From Cadophora sp. MPI-SDFR-AT-0126 (Eukaryota > Ascomycota > Leotiomycetes > Helotiales > Ploettnerulaceae): 64,000 bases of DNA. Below the pieces are notes generated by a model. It ran no database searches and was not told the DNA's origin. It saw nothing but the letters and a program-made list of their open reading frames with translations. The position numbers and the translations under genes were made by a program. This document shows positions 21,541 to 32,451 of this stretch, piece by piece. The stretch spans positions 310,001 to 374,000 of the forward strand of contig JAGMVK010000005.1 of assembly GCA_020747065.1 (NCBI GenBank). The letters are read 5' to 3'. Each line of letters begins with the position of its first letter. Position 1 is the first letter of the stretch.

Positions 21541-23468
21541 ATGTTGGGAGCTTCAATTCTGTTGACCATTGCCATTGCGGCCGAGGCCGTGTTGGGAAAT
21601 CCCATCCAAGCGCGCACTGCGTATGCTGTGAAAGAGAAGCATTGGGTGCCGAAAAGATGGACCAAGATGGGACGCGCCCCATCCGAGAAGGTGATCAATT
21701 TGCAGATTGGTGTCAAGCAGAGCAATTTCGGGGAGTTGGAACGCCATCTTAATGAAGGTATGTCCTGAAAATAATTGAGCACTTGTGGTTGGAAAGTCGA
21801 TTGGGGAATTGAAGCTAACTGAAATCAGTTTCCGACCCCGACCATGTTCGCTATGGCAAACATCTTTCTCACGAGGAAGTCAACAACCTCATCAGACCTT
21901 CCGACGAGTCTTTGGATCTCCTACACGAGTGGCTAGACGCAAATGGCATCAAATACGCCTCCTACAGCCCCGCAATGGACTGGGTCAACATCCAGGTCAA
22001 TGTCTTGACTGCTGAGCGCCTCCTGGATACCGAATACCACGTCTACCAACATGATGATGGTACTGAAGTTTACCGTGCACCAACATGGTCTCTTCCTAAG
22101 CACCTCCACGAGCATGTTGATGCTATCCAACCCACCACTTCCTTCATGCGTGCTATCAAGAAGCGTGAGGTGGCTGCAGATGGCACAATTCCCTGGCCAT
22201 ACCCAGGTATCCACGAAGCGAGGTCTCCAGCATTGAGAAAAGTTTGTACTATTAACGGAACTACGCCTGATTGCTTTGCCACCCTCTACAAGACCAAAGG
22301 ATACGTTCAGAAGGCGGCCGGCAAGAATCAGATCGGTTTCAACAATTTCTTGGGTGAAATCCCCATCCGTCCAGATACCAAGCTCTTCCTCCAAAAGTAC
22401 AAGCCAGAAGCAGTATCTGGAGCTGCCCAGTACAAGTTCGTCAGCATTGACGGTGGACCACAACAAGATACAGGCCTCACTATTGAGCAGGCTGAGGAAG
22501 GCATCTCCCTCGAAGCCAACCTCGACGTCCAGACCATCATCGGTTTGACCTACCCAATGCCCGTCACAGCCTACACAACCGGCGGCGAGCCCCCTCAAAT
22601 TCCTGATGAAGCCGCTGGCGATCCACCAGGAAATGAGCCCTACCTCGCCTGGATCAACTACGTCCTCGCGCAGAAGAAGCTTCCCCAAGTCATCTCCACC
22701 TCCTATGGCGACGACGAGCAAACCGTGCCCCTCGATTACGCTAAGCGAGTCTGCAACGGCTTCGCTCAACTCGGCGCCCGCGGTATCTCTATTCTCTTCG
22801 CCTCAGGCGACGGAGGAGCAGGCGACATCGCCGGCAACAACGCCACAGCATGCGTCTCCAACGACGGAAAAAATACCTTTAAATTCCTCGCCTCCTTCCC
22901 CCCCTCCTGCCCATATGTCACAGCTGTCGGCGCAACCCAAGGCTTCGAGCCCGAGACATCCGCCGCCCGCCCAGCAAACGGTTACGGCCCCGACGGCAAA
23001 CTCCACGGCTACTACGCCTCAGGTTCCGGATTCTCAGAATACTTCAAGCGTCCTTCATACCAAGATGGAGTCGTTCCCGCTTACGTGAAAGCCATGAAGG
23101 GCGAGCACAAGGGACTCTTCAACCCTGAAGGACGCGGATATCCCGATATCGCTGCTCAGGGCCTGTATTTCCACATCAACTGGAACTCGACGGACAGAAT
23201 CATCTCCGGTACTAGTGCTTCGACGCCGCTGATGTCGAGTATCATTGCGCTGGTTAACGACGCTTTGATTGCGGAGGGGAAGCCGACGTTGGGATTCATG
23301 AACCCGTGGTTGTATAAGAAGGGGTATAAGGCATTCACGGATATTACCGAGGGGTACAATGGAGGGTGTAATACGACGGGATTCCCCACAATAAAAGGTT
23401 GGGATGCTGTCACTGGATTCGGAACGCCTATCTTCCCTGAGCTGTTGAAGCAGGCGGGATGTTCGTAG
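21541..23468 (+). CDS. Secreted sedolisin (tripeptidyl-peptidase, S53)
   Basis: Two exons, 21541..21757 and 21829..23468, give 618 residues. The intron has GTATGT and ATCAG ends, phase 1. A signal peptide (MLGASILLTIAIAAEAVLG) precedes a pro-domain running to about residue 210 (WTKMGRAPSEKVINLQIGV...). In the S53 catalytic domain, SLEANLD holds the Glu and Asp of the triad (about residues 301 and 305). SGDGGAGD carries the oxyanion Asp, and SGTSASTP carries the nucleophile Ser (about 535). The C-terminal DITEGYNGGCN and GWDAVTGFGTP form the calcium site. Family members cut tripeptides from protein N-termini outside the cell at acid pH. Length and motifs are complete, so it should be active. 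Confidence 0.95.
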
Positions 23469-23920
23469 GATTGAGTTTGGTGATGGTGTATTTGAAAAAT
23501 AAATCGAAGAGAACATGATTCAGATATGATCCATATGTGTACATTTGACACTAGTCTGAAATGGCTCTCTTAACGAGATAAATGAACAATAATCTTGTCA
23601 TTTCTTGTGAGTGGTGTTCCCCCTGGTTTGCGTTTCTGTATTTATATGTATTTCCCTATGATCACCGATCTCGCTTTTCGAAATAATTTCAGGCTCTGCG
23701 ATTCCCATATGTGAGGCTGCGAGCTTTCGCTTACTTTGAATCCTTGTAAAGTCACAGAGGACTGCCAACTGTTGTTCCTCTCGGCGACTGTTCTTAGAAG
23801 CGATGCTTCATGCACGTCAGCCTTGGCTGGCTGCCACCTCAAGACGAGGCTAGCTACCGAGTACACGACACTGACATCAGAGAAGGCGCTTTTAACGTAA
23901 ACAGGACGCCTCTTATCTAG
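23469..23920. other. Intergenic region
   Basis: Between the sedolisin stop and the first HET gene. Nothing recognisable beyond the upstream flank of the HET gene. Confidence 0.5.
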
Positions 23921-25975
23921 ATGCAATTATCATACTCGAGCCATTGCTATATGACTTGCGGACAGCTGGAAATGCCCCTCTCCGAGCCTTTCTCAGGCCA
24001 ACAATGGACTCAGTGGCTGGATCGCGCTTTCTACAGCTCGCCGTTGCGTGTGGACAAGAACGAGATCAGATTGATGACCATTCGCCCCGGTCAAGAGCAA
24101 GATGATATACACGTTCAGCTCAATGTAGTCTCCCTTGACGACGATCCGCCTCCTCAATTCGAAGCATTGTCCTATGTCTGGGGGGACCCCAAATCTACCA
24201 AAGACATCAAGTTGAACGGATGGAATTTCCCAGTCACGAACAATCTTCACACGGCTTTGCGGTCATTGCGTCGCACTCATGAAGCCAGAGTCTTCTGGAT
24301 TGACGCCATCTGTGTCAATCAAAAGGACCTGGTTGAGCGTGGGTCGCAGGTGTCTCTTATGGTTAGGATATACAGCGAGTGTATGCATTGTACTGTTTGG
24401 TTGGGCGATGAGACCGAGTTAACTGGGAGGGCTTTTGAGATTCTGTGGTGGTTGGCAAATACAGATGGTCATGTTTCCGACTTTCCGGACTTCGATTCTG
24501 ATGATCACCCGCATGTATCATCGAGAGACCAGAGTGTAGAGGAAGTCTTGAACGCTAAAGGAGAACGAGAAAGAGATGGAGGACCCTTCGAACCACTGGA
24601 TAGCATCTTCCTCGCCCCCTGGTGGTCACGAACCTGGACTGTTCAAGAATTCATCCTTCCAAGCACCGTGATCATAAAGTGCGGGCCCTTCTCAATCCCC
24701 CGGTTCGTGATCCTCAAAGCCTACGACTGCATTCTCAAGCATATGCGGCAATGCTGCAACGCCTACTGGCAAGCGCTAGAGACTGCTTCCCAAGACGCGC
24801 TTCTCACATTCCTGAACTCCACTGAGACATTAAAGACCTCGGGTGAAACGTATCGCGAGACCGACACATCGCTCGGAATTGTCAGTATTCTTGCCAGCCA
24901 CCGTGGTCGGCAATGTAGCGATCCGAGGGATAAAGTATATGGTTTTCTAGGACTCTGTCCAGATGCTGTGAGACAGACACTGCGTGCTGATTACGATGCT
25001 AGGCTGGTGGATTGCTATGCTTCGCCCGTGATCTGGGACTTTGAATTTTCCAAGAGTCTGCGAGCGTTGGGATTAAGGCTAGGTGCCGATAGTGAGGGAA
25101 GTGAGACGGGCCTGCCATCTTGGATACCGCATTGGTCGACGGAGACGAATGGTTTGCTGAGACAGGGTAATGTCTTTGGGCATTCCGAGTTGTATGATGC
25201 TGCCAATGGGACGGAGGCTTTGTTTGAGAGACGAGGGGATACACTTTTGCTCAAGGGACATTTTCGGGAGCGTATAGTTCATACGGGTCCTTCGTCGATG
25301 TCTTCTACAAATGTATCGTTTTTTAATGCTATAAACAGTTGGCTCGAATTGTGGCAAAAGGTGTACTCTCCAGTTCAACCTGCTACCAGGGACTCGTCAA
25401 ACTGTCCCGATTCAACACACGAGTCCATGAAGCCATTCTTGCGGACCATACTCCGTGATCTTTTCAGACCTTTACAACCAGTCAATCTGAACCACCAAAG
25501 CCCTGGACTAAGCGGCGGAATCATTTTCCGCACTCGTAGGGCGACAGATAGAGATTACGGTGCCTGCGGGAGGTGGTTGGATCTCGCCTGGGCGAATGGT
25601 CGTCGTACAGATGATCTTCATCTCTTGGCCAAGGGTGCAGAAGAAAAAGAGCAGCTGGAAGGCGTTATGGATACCATATTTTATAGTGCGATGTATTCAA
25701 GATTCTTCATAACGAATGAGATGTCTATTGGGCTTGGCCCTACGACGACGAAAGTTGGTGATGAGGTTTGGATTGTTTGTGGTGGGAGTTTACCATTGAT
25801 TTTGAGGCGCGAGGAGAGTGAGACGGCTATGAATGGGAATTTAAATGGGAATGGAAATGGTGATGATATGGAAGAGCGTCATATATTGGTGGGTACGTGC
25901 TATCTTGATGGGATTATGGATGGTGAGGCTGCTGAGAATTTGGAAAGGGATGCGGTGGACGTGCATCTCGTGTGA
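23921..25975 (+). CDS. HET-domain protein 1
   Basis: One exon, 684 residues. The HET domain (Pfam PF06985) lies at about residues 85-240: FEALSYVWGDP opens it, VFWIDAICVNQKD is the central motif and YSECMHCTVWLGDE follows. WSRTWTVQEF and DPRDKVYGFLGLCPDA are the usual later blocks. The C-terminal part ends in a conserved GLGP...GDEVWIVCGGSLPLILR segment typical of fungal HET proteins with a C-terminal beta-rich region, interrupted by an Asn/Gly-rich low-complexity insert (MNGNLNGNGNGDD). HET domains resemble TIR folds and trigger cell death in non-self recognition. No NACHT or repeat partner is fused to it. The gene stands in tandem with a second HET gene 0.9 kb downstream. Confidence 0.9.
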   Translation: MQLSYSSHCYMTCGQLEMPLSEPFSGQQWTQWLDRAFYSSPLRVDKNEIRLMTIRPGQEQDDIHVQLNVVSLDDDPPPQFEALSYVWGDPKSTKDIKLNGWNFPVTNNLHTALRSLRRTHEARVFWIDAICVNQKDLVERGSQVSLMVRIYSECMHCTVWLGDETELTGRAFEILWWLANTDGHVSDFPDFDSDDHPHVSSRDQSVEEVLNAKGERERDGGPFEPLDSIFLAPWWSRTWTVQEFILPSTVIIKCGPFSIPRFVILKAYDCILKHMRQCCNAYWQALETASQDALLTFLNSTETLKTSGETYRETDTSLGIVSILASHRGRQCSDPRDKVYGFLGLCPDAVRQTLRADYDARLVDCYASPVIWDFEFSKSLRALGLRLGADSEGSETGLPSWIPHWSTETNGLLRQGNVFGHSELYDAANGTEALFERRGDTLLLKGHFRERIVHTGPSSMSSTNVSFFNAINSWLELWQKVYSPVQPATRDSSNCPDSTHESMKPFLRTILRDLFRPLQPVNLNHQSPGLSGGIIFRTRRATDRDYGACGRWLDLAWANGRRTDDLHLLAKGAEEKEQLEGVMDTIFYSAMYSRFFITNEMSIGLGPTTTKVGDEVWIVCGGSLPLILRREESETAMNGNLNGNGNGDDMEERHILVGTCYLDGIMDGEAAENLERDAVDVHLV

Positions 25976-26894
25976 GCAGGACAGCATGTTGTCGAGGCAG
26001 TGTGTGACCACCCACCGCTCCTATCACGCTGATGAGTAATGGAATACACGCGGATTTTGCGATCTTTAGAGCTCACTCTCGTTTGTCATTGTATCCAGCC
26101 TGTTAGGTATAAATCGTCATCTCGCTGAAATTGTTTACGGCACTAACCTGCCTTTAAACGCTTCCCTAATAAAGCAGAAAGGTTGAAAATAGAACGATGT
26201 ATACACATGGCTTTGTGAAACTTGATTAATATTCTAATACAATTGAAACGGCACGACCTTGGGAAAGCAGGTTCCCGAAGTAAATGCGGTATTCCCGAAG
26301 AGTCAGCACACTTTTTCCCCAGGGGCAGAGATCGCCGCTACATATCGGACTAACGGAAAGCGATGTACGAGATGGCCACTTGATTGAATATGATCAATCA
26401 ATGAACACACTGACTGTATATTATGCACAATACAAACATGGACTTGGACTTCTAACCAATGACCTGACAGTGACACGCTCGTCTTTCATGATGTAGATTA
26501 TCTCGGTATGTCCAGTCTCGGCTTGCAGTCTTTCATACTGATTGAGTCCTTCACAATTCGCCCTTAGTCTGTAAATGATCCGTGGTTTCTCGCAATATTT
26601 GATCTCAGTGAACTATTCGAACCAAGTCATATTCGGGAAATCAGAAAGCCAATCCCTACTTTGTTTTCAATCCGCAACGCGATTATTCCCAAAAGAGCTT
26701 CTCGTATCACCTCAGTCGGGAACCCGCTTCTGTGGTCAGAACCTCGAGGCCTCAAATGCGATTCGCTAATAAAATTGTGCGTGGGTATTATTATTGGCGC
26801 TCAACTGGCCTTTCTGTTTCAGCTGCAGCCTCAACTATCCGGGCACGTGTGACGTGACTGCAGAATCCGCCATCAATGAAGGAATGCCAGCCTG
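25976..26894. other. Spacer between two HET genes
   Basis: No supported gene. Short open frames only. Confidence 0.5.
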
Positions 26895-28904
26895 ATGCCA
26901 ACTTCATCGTGCGAGATGACATCTTCAACAGCAGAATTATATCACGACGACGTCAAAAAGCGACCCACAACCTCCTCGAACGCTGCCCGCATGACTAACC
27001 TAGCGAAATATTCGTACCGCCCTCTGCGTCATGGAGATTCTATTCGCCTCATACATCTTCAGCCCTCTGATGACGATAGCGCGCCGATCAAATTCTCCCT
27101 TCTGCGGGCACGCTTATCAGACGCGAACTTAGACTATGAGGCGCTCTCGTACACCTGGGGCGCCGAGTACCCGAAGCAAACGATTTTCTGCCAAAACCCG
27201 CCGAGTATCCTCGAAGTGACGCAGAATTGTTATAGTGCTCTGAAGCGTCTCCGAAATGATTCTGTCAGGGTGCTCTGGATTGACGCTGTTTGTATCAATC
27301 AGGAAGAGGAGAACGAGAAGTCGATCCAAGTCCGGATGATGGATCGCGTCTTTGCAATTGCAGCTAGAGTCATCGTCGATCTAGGGGAAGAGACCCCAGG
27401 TAGTTGTCTTTTCTTCAATGAACTTGCTGAGGCGGAGCAATCCCGAACTCTTAACACGAGGCGGGAGCCGAGTCCCGAGATCATTCACGAACTGGAGTGC
27501 CTTTTTCGACGCCCATGGTTTTCGCGTGTATGGGTCATTCAAGAGGTCGTAGCAAATCCTACCGTTATGATTATATGCGGAAATCAAAAGAGCTCTTGGG
27601 ATGCTTTAAGAGCATGTCAGTATGGATATAGTCGGAACTATGTTGCGACTTGGAAGGAAATGCCTCCCGTCATGAGTCTTGCAAAAGATGAGACTGGAAA
27701 GTTGAAATTATCTGGCAGCTTATGGAGAATTTTGCTCAGGACACGATCATTATCTGCGAACGATCCACGAGATAAGGTATTTGCTTTACTGTCTCTATTG
27801 GGGCCTGGACTGGACATCAGAGAGCATTTGATTGACTATAATCGGAGCTGCGAAGCCATTTTCACAGATGTCGCGTTGCTGCTCCTGAAGCAGGTCGGAC
27901 TCGAGATCCTCCTGGCAGCACGCTACAGCCATGCCCGAGATATGCCGTCATGGGTTCCTGATTGGTCCCAGAAGCACCGCGACCCCCTCTTGTTTCCAAG
28001 AGACTACTATGCTGGGGGACCAAGCGAGTTCGAAGTTATGGGAGAAGAGCCATCCCCTCAAGGAACCAAAATTGAGGCCAATCAGTTCGGAACTGTACAG
28101 ACCAGGATTGATTTCAAACACCCAGACTTGCTCAACATGCGGTCGTCTTGCAAGCGTCAATCTATCTTGAAGGTAACTGGTGTCCGCATTAGCTCTGTAA
28201 TCTACCAAGGAGCCGCCTTTTCATTCTCCGATCAAGACGACGCCTCCCAAGCATTTCTACAAATCCTTGAGTTCTTTCGTTCTATCAATCCAAACGATGA
28301 GCATTCATCAAAGCCCATGGAGAATGAACATTTGCCGTCTGCTCTCTTAGCTGGTGAGCCTTGAAGCTGATTTCTCATTACCTACTCATTGACTTATTTA
28401 GCATTTCGATGCGCATGGCCCAGTAATGTGGAGTTTGGGGATTGGATAATGCGCGGTGGATACGAAGTATGCCCTTAATCTGAATCTCGTATGTACGAAG
28501 TTCTGCCGCTAAAAGAGCCACAGGACAACTTGCCCGTGGCTGAGGAAGATATTGATCCTCGTCTCTGGCTAGGGAATGAAACCTACTTCAGCACTGAAAA
28601 GGTGCAGAGATTTCAACTGAACATGCAAGACTGTCGATTCTTTGTCTCCGAAGGTGAAACAGTTGGAATTGCGCCCGAAAATGCGCAAGAAGGAGACTCT
28701 ATATGTATCATCAAAGGGGCTTTTGCGCCTTGTATTTTGCGCCAGATCAATGGCAACCAGTGGTCTTTGGTCAGTGGTGACTGCTATTTGTGCAGACATC
28801 ATTCTCCTTTCCCAGTACATTGGGTTGAGGACAATTTTGATAAAGTGGAACTGTGGAATTACTATGAGAAAGAAGGGGTACCAGAAGACTTCTTCATATG
28901 CTGA
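26895..28904 (+). CDS. HET-domain protein 2
   Basis: Proposed exons 26895..28353, 28402..28455 and 28501..28904 give 638 residues in frame. HET blocks in exon 1 are YEALSYTWG, VLWIDAVCINQEEE, WFSRVWVIQEVV and NDPRDKVFALLSLLGP. Exon 3 holds the C-terminal block (RFFVSEGETVGIAPENAQEGDS, then CIIKGAFAPCILR) that mirrors the end of HET protein 1, so the two pieces belong together. Intron 1 (GTGAGC...TTTAG) is convincing. The second intron is less sure. The frame-consistent choice is a 45-nt intron with a weak GTGGAT donor and GAAG acceptor; without it, exon 2 stops at 28478. An alternative is a truncated gene ending there. Likely role: non-self recognition and cell death, as for its neighbour. 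Confidence 0.78.
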
Positions 28905-29449
28905 GATAATTGAGTTGAAGTTAGATAGATGTAAAGTTATTGTCATAGAGACTGGAAATGGGATTTGCGAAGGGGCAAATATTCATAACAATGAAGCTTT
29001 CAAATCGCCCCTAAAGCAGATCTTGAACACAATCCCAATAGACATAACTTGAAACTGAAGATGCACTTGACAGCTTCAAGAAAACAAGGTATAAGGAAGA
29101 GATATGAAAAGATCGAAAGCTACTAAAGCATTCCCGTAACTTTAAAATGAAAGAAAAAGGTCTCCCACGGGAGCTCTGCTGGCGTGATATCGAAGAAAGA
29201 TATTTTAGTGGCAGTGGGGACGTGGGGCAGAGTGAGTCGATAGTTCGTGGAGATTGTGGAGAACGTCACTTCGCCACGAATCTAATGATTTGTCTCATCC
29301 CGAAAATACAAAAACAGGAGACGTGGATCATTTTATTGACATGAGTGGGCAGTAGGGGAATCATAGAAAAGAAAATCTGTCGGAACTGGATCACGCGGTT
29401 TACTGTTCGCGCTGGTGGAATTGGGAACTTCGATCTATTGCCGTGTTGA
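28905..29449. other. Intergenic, between convergent genes
   Basis: 3' flanks of HET protein 2 and the DUF3500 gene. Nothing recognisable. Confidence 0.5.
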
Positions 29450-30924
29450 CTAAGCTCCTATCAATGCCCGCCCATAATCCCCTCTATTGGGTAGTCTGTT
29501 GACTGTATGGATGTGACACCTCGCAGGTGTTGTATTTGTCAAGAAAACTAAAGAATGTTAGCATGCCCAGACAGGTACAGTTTGAACTTCTCGTCGCCTC
29601 TGGATCAGAATCGAGATCAGAAAACTCACTGCCGCAGTGGAAATCCAACTCCATGAATGCAACTGGGCTGTGAATCCGATAGTAATATGGATCTTCGTCT
29701 CCAAATTCGCCGATCCATGCAAAGTACGTCTCGTTCAAGTATTTCTTGAAAAGTGACAGTCGGTGTTGGAGGACTGCTTCTGGGTAGTATTCGTTAAACG
29801 CCTTGAATAAGTTGATGATAGATTCTTGTTTGTCTGCTGGAAATTCCGAAACAGGACATCCTTCTATACAGATATTAACGGAGACTGCCCTTTCGAAAAG
29901 ACCTCGCTGCACACAGTCACTCACCATATGGTACGACTCTGTTATCTTGCCTCGCACCTCCAAGATGTCTCTCATCAAACGGATTCCATCTATCAGCAGG
30001 CAAGCTCTTGCCGTCCATACCCTTACTCAAGGTAGCTTTCTCCTGTAACTGTATCGGGAGACCTTGCATCAATTTCAAGCTCTCCAGCTCCTCTGCCCGG
30101 AACAATCTCAATCCCGCATGAGGACCCTCGTCAATCCTATCTGGCTCCGCGCCCATAAATGTTGGACCAATGACCATCCTCCTGCCTAGAAACACAACAT
30201 TAAGACACAGATGGTGCCCAAAGAATGTATATCCCCACGGCGAGGTTAGCGATGGAGTACCGAAGAGTCTAAAGTTATAGGAATGTTCGTTGAGGACCTT
30301 CTTGCCGTTCACTAAGTGCCCCAAGAAATCGTTTGTGAGGCAGCATCCGAGGATCTTTTCGTATCCTTGGGGAGATGTGGAGGCTTTGAGTATTGAATGA
30401 ATTGCGCTTTGGATCTTGGTGGAGCATTCGTCGAGTCGGAGACCACCTGCAGAACTATTAGTACTTGACTGTTCGAATTAAATTTGGACTAAGATACCTG
30501 GATTCATGTATAATTCCGGATTGGACCACAATCTAAATTCATCGTCCGTAACTTCACCACAATGCACTGCTCCTTTCTCCCCCTCACTTAACACACCCAT
30601 CAATTCCCCAACCTTCGCAGCAACCTCCTCAGTCGGCGCTCCTTCATCCTCCGCATACCCATATAATCCCTCCCTTACCTTTCCATCACTTGTAAATCCC
30701 TTGTATGGCTCCAAATTCCGTTTCTCCAACCGATTGATCAACCAAGCGGGAGCTTCAATCTGCCTTCTTGACTCGCACCAGCTCAATGCATCATGGTTTT
30801 CTATTCCAGCAATTCGAGGATGGTCTGAAGAGGGTATTATGTCGCGGAAAGGAACTGCTGCATCCGATCGAGGCTTTGTAGGATCGTTCGATTGTAGATA
30901 TCCAGAGTTTTGGGGAGCTGCCAT
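29450..30924 (-). CDS. DUF3500-domain protein
   Basis: Four exons on the minus strand, 30924..30498, 30446..29925, 29863..29630 and 29547..29450, give 426 residues. Donors are GTATCT, GTGAGT and GTGAGT, and all phases match. Typical DUF3500 segments are seen: SPWGYTFFGHHLCLNVVF, PTFMGAEPDRID, VHCGEVTDDEFRLWSNPELY, YYYRIHSPVAFMELDF and the C-terminal CHIHTVNRLPNRGDYG. The last exon must be read in a frame different from the longest open frame, which places the real stop at 29450. DUF3500 proteins occur in bacteria and fungi; no reaction is established, though the conserved His and Glu residues suggest a metal-binding enzyme. No signal peptide is seen. It is transcribed divergently from the FAH-family gene across 492 nt. 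Confidence 0.85.
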
Positions 30925-31416
30925 TTTTACTTGCTATGCTGATGATGTAAGCTGTCACAATTTGAAGAAAGAATTCAGATAGAGACAGAGACAGAGACAG
31001 ACAACAGGGACAGAGATGGAGAAATATGAAGCTGTCTATAGTATTGCTCTAGCATACATATGGTCTTATGTGGACGCGTGGAGATGGCTGATGTGGACAA
31101 TTGACGGATGAAAGCTCGGGACATCTCGAGAGGGGATGTGGAGAAGAGCACCTGATCAGGTGATGTCCCACCACATTGTGTCTCCGCCCCGCCGGAGTTG
31201 CTTTCTTCCCCTTTTATTTTTCTTTCTCAGCCTATCAAATGGAAAGCCGTGATGTGATGCCGCTGATTCATCCTCGTTCCTGGATTCGGAAGTGGATGGA
31301 GGGGTAGCGGGGTTAGGCTGATGTGGACGATGTCCCGGTCTCGGGTTTGTCAACCACATATCTTTCTTCAACATCATCGAATTTGCATCTCATCTGTATC
31401 AATATTGTACCCGAAC
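30925..31416. promoter_or_regulatory. Divergent intergenic promoter region
   Basis: The 492 nt between the start codons of the DUF3500 gene and the FAH-family gene must hold both promoters. An AGAGAC repeat lies near the DUF3500 side. Confidence 0.5.
30981..31002. repeat. (AGAGAC)n microsatellite
   Basis: Just over three units of the hexamer lie 57-78 nt upstream of the DUF3500 start, probably within its 5' leader. Confidence 0.75.
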
Positions 31417-32451
31417 ATGTCCATACCATCCTTTGGTCGTAAGTCTTGAGAATGGAAGGGAAGAGGTATCGGACAGGCTGACGAATATTGAACAGGTCTT
31501 GTGCGCTTCATACCCAAGTCAGGGAACGATATTCTCATCGGAGAACCAATAGACAAGAATGTCGATGTTGGAGCTGCAACTCTAGCTGGGAAAGATGTTG
31601 AAGTATCAGTGTTCAGCGGAACATCAGTATTGAGCCCTGGAAGCTCAACTGGAAAGACCGAAATAATTGGAAAGGTTCTCTCTCCTCTCGCGGAACCAGA
31701 AGTGGGGACAATCAGATGTATTGGACTGAACGTAGGCATTTTGCCCCCAGTATTATTACGACCGTCACTAACAAATTCAGTATGTCCAACACGCCCGTGA
31801 AGCGAACATGACTCTCCCAGACGTCCCAGTCCTGTTCACGAAACCGTCAACCGCGCTAGCAGACCCTTACCCAGCACCAACCGTCATTCCCAAGCACACG
31901 CTCAAAGACGACTCCTGTGATTTCGAGTCAGAACTTGTCATTGTTATCGGAAAGAAGTGTAAGAACGTTTCTGAAGCCTCAGCTCTGGACTATGTCCTTG
32001 GATATACAGCTTCGAATGATGTCAGCAGTCGAACAAGCCAATTTGCTCAGAGCCAGTGGAGTTTCAGTAAGGGATTCGACGGTGCTTGCCCAATCGGACC
32101 GGTATTGGTATCGAAGGAGTTAATTCCTGATGTTGGAAAGTTGAAGTTGAGAGGATTGAAAAATGGGAAAGTCATGCAGGATTGTGGACTTGAGTATGTA
32201 CAAAAACTCATTGCCGGAAAGGAAAATGCTAATTTTCAACTAGTGACTTGATCTTCTCTGTACCAAAGATCGTATCTTTCCTCTCGCAAGGCACAACTTT
32301 GAACCCAGGAACAATCATTCTAACTGGAACCCCCGCTGGTGTTGGATTCAGTTTCTCACCGAAAGAGTATCTCCATGATGGAGATCAGTTTGCCGTTGAA
32401 ATTCTGCCGTATATTGGGACTTTGGTTACAAATTTCGAGGCTGAGAAATAG
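31417..32451 (+). CDS. Fumarylacetoacetate-hydrolase (FAH) family protein
   Basis: Four exons, 31417..31438, 31496..31731, 31781..32193 and 32244..32451, give 292 residues. The first exon is 22 nt (MSIPSFGR across the splice), then [18 protein letters not shown]. The catalytic domain begins at [14 protein letters not shown]. Metal ligands are visible as [11 protein letters not shown] (two Glu) and [10 protein letters not shown] (Asp). [19 protein letters not shown] and [11 protein letters not shown] complete the fold. The family includes acylpyruvate hydrolases, oxaloacetate decarboxylases and HHDD isomerase/decarboxylases of aromatic catabolism, all cleaving or decarboxylating 2-oxo acids with Mg or Mn. 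It is likely cytosolic. Divergent pairing with the DUF3500 gene hints at a shared catabolic role, which is inference. Confidence 0.92.

Noticed and set aside
21933..22769. 278-codon open frame on the minus strand
   Set aside because: Opposite strand of the sedolisin catalytic domain; no domain of its own.
31156..31377. 73-codon frame in the divergent DUF3500/FAH promoter
   Set aside because: Basic low-complexity sequence without homology signs, in the middle of a promoter region.
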